In this document: in pieces, positions 42,333 to 51,900 of the stretch
Position numbering within the stretch: the stretch's first letter is position 1
Layout: each line of letters starts with the position of its first letter
Source: Ochromonas danica
Taxonomy: Eukaryota > Sar > Chrysophyceae > Chromulinales > Chromulinaceae
Direction: 5' to 3'
NCBI GenBank assembly: GCA_015146655.1
Contig: VKHL01000171.1
Location: 1 to 55,989, forward strand
Length of the DNA stretch: 55,989 nucleotides
Notes under the pieces: generated by a model
Databases searched by the model: none
What the model was told of the DNA's origin: nothing
What the model saw: only the letters and a program-made list of their open reading frames with translations
Position numbers and translations under genes: made by a program

Positions 42333-43301
42333 TCTAGTTGATGATTGCTCCTCGCTTTAACCTCTGCTGTGATTGATGATGGCTGTGGTGGTGGTTGGAT
42401 TAGTCTTAGTGTAGGGACAATGAACAACTGTATGTACAGTCTCGATAAAATGTTGTAGTGAGTGATGTAATATCAACTACTTGGATTCTTCCCTCAATAC
42501 TGTCTGGTGATGTAAATGAAGTAAACTTTGCTCCTCTTTCATCTTTTATCCTTCGTTTGTATCATTATTTTCTGCTTGACCATGGCTAGAGGGTGAGGGA
42601 GAGAAAAAACTGCTTATTGCCATCCTATCTTTGACACTTTCTATGCCCTTTGGTCCAGAAAAGGCACACCTTTTCCACCATCAAATAGCAAAGACTTGGA
42701 GACACATATACAAGATTGGCTAATTTGATTACAGACAAACAGGTATCCACGTTCACTAACACTTCCTCAAGCAGATATTAGCGAACTTGATGACCATGTG
42801 GATGTAGTTCTGTGAGTGCGGATGATAAGTTGGATGGTAACTTGCTTGATACTACAAGCACTATCGATAGTATGATTGAATTGCATCTGATATTCAGGCG
42901 GAAACTTCAAAATTGAAAGTTATAACTCAAATAAACAGAACTATGGGTTTTAACCAGAGGAGTTTAGCAAGCACAGCAGGATGGTTTTTAACTTCAAAAT
43001 AGTTAGATTTTGGATGTCTAAAAACTACGATTGGTTTTCCAAAAAACAACCATTTTGCAGTTAAAACCCATCCTTTGGACTCTGGACTGTGGAGGGTTAA
43101 CTTACCGGGCCAGACAGGCTAAGGGCACATGGCACATAACATGGTGTGTGGTTGGTAGTCCCCGTTCAATCCCGCATCACCACAAAACAGAAGTTTGATA
43201 ACAGACATCTTCTCTTGTTATTATCTTTCTATCCCTATCCCTCTCTCTCTCTCTCTTTCTAACTGACAAGACAAACAGACAGACAGACACCTTAGACAAA
43301 A
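42333..43301. other. Intergenic; 12-bp inverted repeat
   Basis: About 970 bp. The only structure seen is ATGGGTTTTAAC at about 42942-42953 facing GTTAAAACCCAT at about 43061-43072, with 107 bp between; possibly a tiny decayed MITE. A (GACA)n tract lies at about 43277-43289 just before the next gene. Confidence 0.45.
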
Positions 43302-44371
43302 ATGATGCAATGGATTGATTTTTGTCTTTGTTTGTTTATTTTCCATCCACATGATGGTGAAGTTCATGCTTTCTCACTTTCTCCACTTCCACGTATGACT
43401 TCTTCTCACCTTCTTTCTACTCGTCTTTTACGCCCTATTTCGACTCAACTTCAAGACAACACATCATCATCTTCCTCTTCCTCTTCCTCTTCCGCTGATA
43501 GTACTACTTTTGACAGCTCAGCTATTCCAGTCACTCCTCCCATCCCAGCCCCTTCTCCTCCAAACGAGTGCTACGCTCCACCGCGGCAGGTGGTGACCTT
43601 ACAACTGCAGCCAATGCAGACTGTTCTCCATACATTTCATACTCAACAGCCTCCCACTTTCAGTTCCCAGATTTCTCATACCCTTCCGATTGCTGTCATC
43701 GACAAGTCGCAATATGACGAATGGAAAACTATGGTCGAGGAGAATGTTCGGCTAAAAGAGAGAATTTCTCTCCTAGAAGGGGAATATACAAAGCGGTTAA
43801 CAAAAATAGATGTTGAGATCGACCAACTACAAGGTGCCCTTAAAACTTTGACGGCACCTTGTAGTTGGCCGATCTCAACATCTATTTTTGTTAACCGCTT
43901 TGTATATTCCCCTTCTTGGAGAGAAATTCTCTCTTTTAGAATGAGACACTCAAATGCCGTATTGCAAAGCTTGAAAACCGTAATTCTAACGTGGAAGGAA
44001 AATTAAACGAATTAGAGTTGAGGCTTCAAGCCGAACGCTATATTTATGCTATTCAAGATCTCAACAGTTTGGAGGAACTAGAGAAGAACATTCCCGCCCA
44101 CAGCAAGAAATTAAGAAGATTGAGGAGTGGTCGTTATGCTCCTGTCCGTTTTATTTACGATGACGATAATGATAAGGTGGTACAAGCTAAAATCAAGTTT
44201 ACCTTGTTGAAATTAAGATCGATTCCTGATCCCTTGAGAGATCATATTGAGAGACTTTACGGTGGGGGCATCATCACAGGGATCTACAACTATATGATGA
44301 CAAAGTTCTCGGAGCATGAAGTAATTGATGTTTCTTTGGATTCAGAGGATGCAGCCTGGTGGGAATTTTAG
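43302..44371 (+). CDS. Putative plastid-targeted coiled-coil protein, interrupted by inverted duplication
   Basis: An N-terminal frame (43302-44006) and a C-terminal frame (to 44371) belong to one gene. The start has a signal-like leader (MMQWIDFCLCLFIF) with VHAFS following, an AF junction as in heterokont plastid preproteins, then a Ser/Thr/Arg-rich transit-like stretch. A coiled coil follows (ENVRLKERISLLEGEY, KIDVEIDQLQG). From 43854 to 43939 the sequence is the reverse complement of the preceding coding sequence; removing those 86 nt would put both halves in one frame, about 327 residues. Downstream is more coil (LNELELRLQAER) and a globular tail (FTLLKLRSIPDPLRDHIERL). Whether the 86 nt are a GC-AG intron, a disrupting insertion or an artefact is open. 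No known family is recognised. Confidence 0.6.
43752..43939. repeat. 87-bp inverted duplication within a coding region
   Basis: Left arm 43752-43838, right arm 43853-43939, 14-nt loop. Reverse-complement identity is 85/87; the mismatches lie in GGTCG/GGCCG and TCTAG/TCTTG. The left arm is coding and carries a coiled-coil frame; the right arm encodes antisense-type residues and ends in TTTTAG, a usable 3' splice site. Confidence 0.95.
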
Positions 44372-45365
44372 TCGTGCTTACGCTTGGCTTCTTGCTGCAT
44401 AAATGTTGTCTGGATCTTGTAAGAACACTTCTAAATATTACTACGTAGTATTTGTACTTTACTGCGATTATCACTCACTCTCTCTCACACACACAAGCAT
44501 ATTTGCCTGACACAAGCAAATGCATCCCACGGACAGCGGAACGAGTATTAAGTTTGGTGCGCATAGTAAGAAGACCAAAGCGCCTTATTGGGCTGCATTG
44601 CAGTAGATGATGAAAGCAATGAAGGGGCATCAGCGCTCATGCGCGCACCACAAGCGCTCAATCGAGCCAGTCACAGTAGCCAAGGTGCAGGTTACTTCGT
44701 GTACTGTAGGCACATGAGTGAGCATGCCTTAACGGTGGTGGCTATAAAAGGGTACTCAGGAACAGTAGACTTGCAAAGAAAATGCCCCTAGTCACATTAC
44801 TACCATGATCATTCATTATTCTTAGCACTACTAATATGATTTATGTTATGTTCATCAGATTTGCTGCAGTACATAGGCTGCGATATTGCATTCGACAATA
44901 GCCAAGGCATATTCACAGCCTACTATTGCCACTAATAAATGAACAAATAGACATACGAAAGCACGAGATAAACACCTTCAACAATATGGTGCATGAGAAG
45001 CATGGAGACATTTGGCCTTCAGTCAAATGCCTCTCAAGAATGAGAGCAGGAATCAATGGGAAGGGAATATGGACAACTAACAACTTCACTGCCCATTCTT
45101 CTGCCTTCACTCTCTTCTCCCTCGTCCTCGCAAGAACTGCACAACAACTACTAAATTAATGCTATCACTAGTACAACTATTACTATCATTACTTAAACAA
45201 TTCCAATCAGACAATAAGATGATGACACCAGCAACAGAAAACAGGGTCATTACACTTCCTTAGATGAAATCGTCTTTTGTCGGGGAGATGAAGATTTAGA
45301 TCAATGCGACCCTTAAGTTGCTATTAGTGAATAGCAACGCTATGGCTGGACAATCTTATGATTGA
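44372..45365. other. Intergenic, no supported gene
   Basis: About 990 bp. A TATAAAAG string lies at 44743-44750 and a CA-rich tract at about 44484-44494. I looked for tRNA and snRNA signatures and found none. Confidence 0.45.
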
Positions 45366-45815
45366 TTAACTCCAGAAAATAGAAATACATTCAACAGCAT
45401 TTGCGGCACCCACTGACGTAAAACGTCTTCCTGCTTTCTGCAGTAGGCAGGTTGCTTCGAGGGCACTGCAATAGGCTGAGATGTAGACTCGATGGGTAGC
45501 ATACTGAGCTGCGAAGAAGGTTCTTTCGTTTGCTGAGTGCTGGGTAGACAGGTGGGTTGAGAATATATAAACGCACACCATGTCCTCGTCACCCATGCAC
45601 TCAACTTCTGAACCCAAAATAGCATCACAATATGACAAACAAACCATCGAAGTCTCGTCTGCATAACAATCTGGCCAGATAATGTCTCCATCAAAGACAT
45701 GATGAATGACAAGCAAACTAAACAATAAACAAAACAAAACAAACACAACCCACTTCTTCACCTTCCATTGAGAATAGATCTCTCTCTCTCTCTGTAAAAC
45801 ATTCTCACTGAGCAA
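45366..45815 (-). pseudogene. Fragment of a PSxQP-repeat protein with leader (decayed or partial)
   Basis: The minus-strand frame from 45815 has a hydrophobic leader (WVVFVLFCLLFSLLVIHHVF) and a short Cys-containing stretch. An overlapping frame (45356-45748) encodes PSTQQTKEPSSQLSMLP and then SQPIAVPSKQP, plainly the PSxQP pattern of the neighbouring giant protein, including its AVPSKQP string. The two frames do not join through an obvious splice. It is read as a relic or a tiny paralogue lying 130 bp downstream of the giant gene's 3' end; unequal recombination within the repeat could have made it. Confidence 0.4.
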
Positions 45816-45941
45816 CTTTCTGACAACCAGCTCTCGTCATCAACAACATCACTGTTGTTGACCCTTGCACACCGCAAGACATCTTCTCACGAGAGAGAAG
45901 GCAGTCTGTGTTCCAATAGCTCTTACTAACTCCTTATGTTG

Positions 45942-48900
45942 CTAGTTCTCATCCTCGCAGCTGCTGCTGCTACTAATACTTCCACTTTTACTCTCTGACA
46001 TCTCTGAGTCAGACAACAACTTAGCCAAACCTTTATAGCAGGGACGTGTAGCAATGTCACTCGTGGAATAGGATGAACAGGAATCTTCACCATCGCTTGT
46101 GTCAATCCAAGGAGGTGTATTATCAATCCTACCACTTGATATGCTGCTATAGTCACTGTGGCTGGACAAGCTAATGCTCGCTTCACTCCACAGATCGCCT
46201 TCAATTCGAAGGTGACTCACCTCCACACTCCTCTGATTGTGTAGATTATACAAGTCCTCCTCAGACTCCTCACTATTATAATCATCACCGTCATGATGCT
46301 TCTCATTTAACAAACTAGCTTTCTCCTTCTCTCCTTCCTCTTCTCCATCCTCCCTCCTCACCCTCTGATCATGAAAATTGTGAGTACCAGCTTGTCCTTC
46401 CCTCCAACCCTGTTTCCCACCAACACCATCACCTTCCTCCCGCACATCATCTTCCTCTTTCTCCTTCTCTTCATCCTCACCCACCCATTCAGCCATAAGT
46501 GCAGACTCAATCGTTGCTCGAGACAACCGATACGATGACAACGCCTTGTATTGGCTGTAGACAGACATGCCCACCGACACCGAGGTCAGAAATAGAATCA
46601 ACAACACCATGAAGGCCTCATACATGGACTCCAACATCTTGTCCTTCTGCTTCAGCTCAGACCATGCCAAAATCACTCCTGCCAACACGATGGGTGCAAA
46701 GAAACGAACTAACAACCGTTGTTGTGACATGGACAGTCTTGTCAACAGCCAAAACCACACTGATGATCTTCCTCTCTTGTCTCCTTCTCCCTCTCTGTCT
46801 CCCTCTACAGATATTCCAGGATCTGGTATCACTGAACCTCTCCTCTTCTCCCACCACCTCTTCGATGCAGATAGAGAAATGGTCGGAACTGCTGAAGCAG
46901 ACATACCGCGCTTTCTATACCATGTTTGTTCACACGAAACAGGAACTATTCTTGCAGGAGACCTAACTTCTACCTTGTGGACAATCATTTGATTATCTCC
47001 ATTCTCTCCTCCTTCTCTGTCTGCCTCAGCCTTAGCCTTAGCTCCGCTATCATCCAACGCCAACGCTATCATCTTTGCTTCGGGAACGCCTACACACACC
47101 TGTTGTCTCAACAGATTCTCCATGAAAACAGGTACACTCTCTTGATCTCTCTTTTTCACTCGTCTTCTTCCTGTTCTCTTCACACATACCCATATCACCT
47201 CATCCACCACCTTCACCAACTCCGCGTACCCTCCCAATAACACCTCCTCATAAACCAACCCTGGGAAACCGAAATCTACCCACAGGATCTCCACCGTCGA
47301 TACGAACACCACATCCATCGCCCACTGAATGCAACATGCCTGCAAGAAATTACTTTGCCACACCTTGCCACGATTCAGACCTTTCAAGAAAATGAAGAAC
47401 AATGCTCCCATAACTGACATCATTACCAAGAGACCAAACATCCATTGAACTGCTTTTGGCACTCTCGGAGGTGGTAGTCGGTAGCTCTTCCATATCGTTT
47501 GCCACAAGATTCTTGCGGCTTCTTTGTCACGCTGATAAACAACATTGTACAGATAAGCATGCAGCAAGGTCGCTGCTTTGCCATTTGAATCCTCTGCATG
47601 GTGCAACAGCTTGTGCTGCAACTCCAACATCTCCCTATGGCTTTTCAAAGATATGAACACCTTGGACACACCTGCTTTCTCCTCCTTAATCCCTCGCATT
47701 AATGGAAGCAACGGCAAGCCAAAGCAACTTCCCCCATTGGATTCCACTTGACTGCATTCAGGTTCTTCTTCTCCCACATCCAAAGAATCGTTCTTCGCAT
47801 CGCCCTGAATAGATCCTTCCCTCACTCGGCGTTTCCACATCTTGTCAACCTCTTCCACTTCATTCAATCGATCAAGGAATGCGGCTCGTGATTCTGATAA
47901 CATCTCGGAAACCCTGCACTCCGCCACACGACCAAGTAAGTCCATACCAACCAACTCACCCAAGAAGTACAAACTCAATGTCCACCATAATGCACCTTTC
48001 TGCTTCCTTTTCCCTCTCTCCCTATCTTCATTGTCTGCCTCCACACTGGGAGCTGTCACCATCGAAATCAATGCAGACACCATCTTTGTTACTACCGCTG
48101 AAATGAACGACACAATCACAGTGACCAACAGGGTGGCCAACAAAGATGCGTTTGGCTCGGAATACTGACACTGCTTATGCAACTCTTCGTCTGTCAAAGT
48201 CGATGATATGGATGTTGTGGATAACACTGTTGTATGTTTCGACTCTACTAATGTACCTGCACTCACAGCTTCAGCTGGAGTCCACGAACAGTAGGCTTGG
48301 CTCGAATCCAAAGGAGATTTCCTCAGCAAACAAGATGCTTCCGTCACATGCTGCTGACAGGATCCATCATCATCTGGGTATTGCAAGTCATACAACCATG
48401 CCAGCAAAAAGCAAGACAGTGTGAAGGATACAAGCAACTTCATCACATCAAATGCTTTCTCCCATCCTTCACTTCCTTCCTTCCTACCCCTCCCTGGCTT
48501 TGATTGGTGCTTACTATCCGGTTCCCTTCTCTTTTCTTTGTCTCCGCCTTTTCCTCTTCCTCCTCGACCATGCCACCCAACTACTGACACCATGAGCTTC
48601 AAATACTCATGATCACCACACAGCTCACTCCACAATCGATTTAGCCAACCAACAGGATGATAGACTTTGGGCAGGACTGTCTTGACATACCGCCTCCATT
48701 CTTCTCTCAACTTCTCTCGCTCACTTCTCCCTCCTTCATTCAAGGGCGTCACCACCCATCTCCTTCCTCTCATCGATGAAAACATGGTGCCCATCACCTT
48801 GACCACTTCCACGGATGGCCACCCGAACAAGTCCACAGGCAAAAAGAAACTCGCCATCAACAAGATGCACATCAGCCACAGACCTCCAAACGTTGCCAAT

Positions 48901-51900
48901 ACCGAGGTCGTGTCTTCCACTGTTGCCGAAGACATGCTTCCAGCCACTGACACTGTCGCCGAAAAGTCACCCGTCACATAGTTAGACGTCACTGCCACAC
49001 TCACCGAACTGGCCGAAGTGGGCGATGATGAAGGAGGGGAGGTACTACTGCTGCTATTGCTATTGCTGAAGCCGCATTTGCAAACCACGTTCGAACCAGA
49101 TGATGAGACCACTGTGCAATAGTTACTGTCCATCACCCTGTAGGTGTTCATATCGATCACGCTGCATTGGAGCTGGGAAACTGGACACTGCTGTTCTACC
49201 TTTGCTGCTGCCTTGCCGGAACAAGTCAAGTTGTACAGCACATTTGCATCCGAGCAATTGAATATGACCTGCTCTTTCTTTTGGGTAGTGCAATTATGGG
49301 TGAAGATAGTCACTGACGAACTATTCTTAGAAGATGCAGATGAGGATACTACAATAGTGGCAGTGAACGCGGCACCACTGGAGGAATTCGACACCGTCAC
49401 CGTTACCACGGGTGACTTCAACACCGAGGCTAAGGCACTGGCATTGGAATTAGACGATGATGAAGACACAGTTGTCACCGTCACTGTCGCCGTAGAAGAA
49501 GAGCTCATCCCACCGATTTGAACTGATTGCCCTGACACATTGACTGCTGCCGTGCTACTATTTGAAGGAACCACTGTTGTCACAGATGACCCTATCAATC
49601 CTGTAGGATGAGATGTCGGCTGTCTTGTTGGAACTGTGCTCGGTTGATCAGATGGCTGCGATGACGGCTGCCCTGTTGGTGAACAGCTAGGTTGCCTCGT
49701 AGGTTGGCCTGAAGGCTGGGAAGTCGGTTGCCGACTCGGTTGGCTGCTTGAAGGTCTACACGTGGGCTTATCAGATGGCTTAGAAGAAGGTTGAGCAGTT
49801 GGTTTCGAAGATGGCTGACCAGAAGGAGCGGTGGAAGGATGTACACTTGGTGTAGTCGAGGGTTGACTTGTTGGTTGGCGCGAAGGTTGACCAGATGGAC
49901 AGCTTGATGGTTGGCGACTGGGTTGCCCACTCGGAGTACTGCTGGGATCAGCAGTGGGACATGCCATAGGTTGCTTGCTGGGCACTGCAGTAGACTGGCC
50001 ACTTGGCTTCGATGAAGGCACCGAGAATGGTTGTTGTGAAGGATGAGAGGTGGATTGCATACTGGGGCTTGAAGTGGGTTGACTAGAAGGTCGTTGACTC
50101 GGTCCACTGCTCGGCACACCTGTAGGCCTGTAGCTTGGGAATCCACTGGGTCGATCAGAAGGCTGACCACTGGGTTGAGATGAAGGTTGGGAAGAAGGGT
50201 AAGATGTTGGCCTAGCACTGGGCTGACATGTAGGCTGAGAACTTGGTTGAATAGAGGGTTGAGAACTGGGCTGACAGCTCGGATGACCACTTGGTGAGGT
50301 AGTTGGCTGCCCTGTAGGATTTGTGCTGGGTTGTAATGAAGGTTGGGTAGAAGGTTGACTCGTTGGCTGAGAGTTGGGTTGACCACTGGGTTGAGATGTG
50401 GGTTGACTGCTTGGTACACCTGAAGGCCTGCAGCTTGGGGATCCACTGGGCCGATCAGAAGGCTGACCGCTGGGTCGAGATGAAGGTTGGGTAGAAGGTT
50501 GACTCGTTGGCTGAGAGTTGGGTTGACCACTGGGTTGAGATGTGGGTTGACTGCTTGGTACACCTGAAGGCCTGCAGCTTGGGAATCCACTGGGTCGATC
50601 AGAAGGCTGACCACTGGGTTGAGATGAAGGTTGGGAAGAAGGGTAAGATGTTGGCCTAGCACTGGGCTGACATGTAGGCTGAGAACTTGGTTGAATAGAG
50701 GGTTGAGAACTGGGCTGACAGCTCGGATGACCACTTGGTGAGGTAGTTGGCTGCCCTGTAGGATTTGTGCTGGGTTGTAATGAAGGTTGGGTAGAAGGTT
50801 GACTCGTTGGCTGAGAGTTGGGTTGACCACTGGGTTGAGATGTGGGTTGACTGCTTGGTACACCTGAAGGCCTGCAGCTTGGGGATCCACTGGGCCGATC
50901 AGAAGGCTGACCGCTGGGTCGAGATGAAGGTTGGGTAGAAGGTTGACTCGTTGGCTGAGAGTTGGGTTGACCACTGGGTTGAGATGTGGGTTGACTGCTT
51001 GGTACACCTGAAGGCCTGCAGCTTGGGAATCCACTGGGTCGATCAGAAGGCTGACCACTGGGTTGAGATGAAGGTTGGGAAGAAGGGTAAGATGTTGGCC
51101 TAGCACTGGGCTGACATGTAGGCTGAGAACTTGGTTGAATAGAGGGTTGAGAACTGGGCTGACAGCTCGGATGACCACTTGGTGAGGTAGTTGGCTGCCC
51201 TGTAGGATTTGTGCTGGGTTGTAATGAAGGTTGGGTAGAAGGTTGACTCGTTGGCTGAGAGTTGGGTTGACCACTGGGTTGAGATGTGGGTTGGCTGCTC
51301 GGCACACCTGAAGGCCTGTAGCTTGGGAATCCACTGGGTCGATCAGAAGGCTGACCACTGGGTTGAGATGAAGGTTGGGAAGAAGGGTAAGATGTTGGCC
51401 TAACACTGGGCTGACCTGAAGGCTGAGAACTTGGCTGAACAGAGGGTTGAGAACTGGGCCGACCTGAAGGCTGAGAACTTGGTAAGGTAGTTGGTTGCCC
51501 TGTAGGACTTACACTGGGTTGAGATGAAGGTTGGGAAGAAGGATAAGATGTTGGACTAGCCCTCGGCTGGCCGGTAGGCTGACTTGAAGGCTGGGAATTT
51601 GGCTGAATGGACGGTTGAGAACTGGGCTGACAGCTAGGTTGACCACTTGGTAAGGTAGTTGGTTGCCCTGTAGGACTTGTGCTGGGTTGAGAAGTTGGTT
51701 TTGATGAAGGTTGGGAAGAAGGTTGTCTCGTTGGCTGAGAGCTGGGTTGACCACTGGGTTGAGATGTGGGCTGACTGCTCGGCCTACTGCTCGGCTGATT
51801 GGTTGGCTTTGCTGTTGGTTGACCACTGGGAGCTCTGCTGGGATGGCTTGAAGGTTGGGTAGTTGGCCGAGAGGTGGGATGTCCCATTGGACTACCTGTT

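Noticed and set aside
43140-43200. tRNA-like GTTCAATCC string
   Set aside because: The flanking bases do not form a T-stem or acceptor stem, so no cloverleaf can be drawn.
43834-43939. GT-AG intron using GTGCCC as donor in the inverted-repeat gene
   Set aside because: It joins out of phase and gives a stop codon at once; the GC-AG alternative at 43854 keeps the frame.
44512-44800. snoRNA or snRNA gene (TGATGAAA string, TATAAAAG nearby)
   Set aside because: No D box, terminal stem or other conserved boxes at the right spacing.
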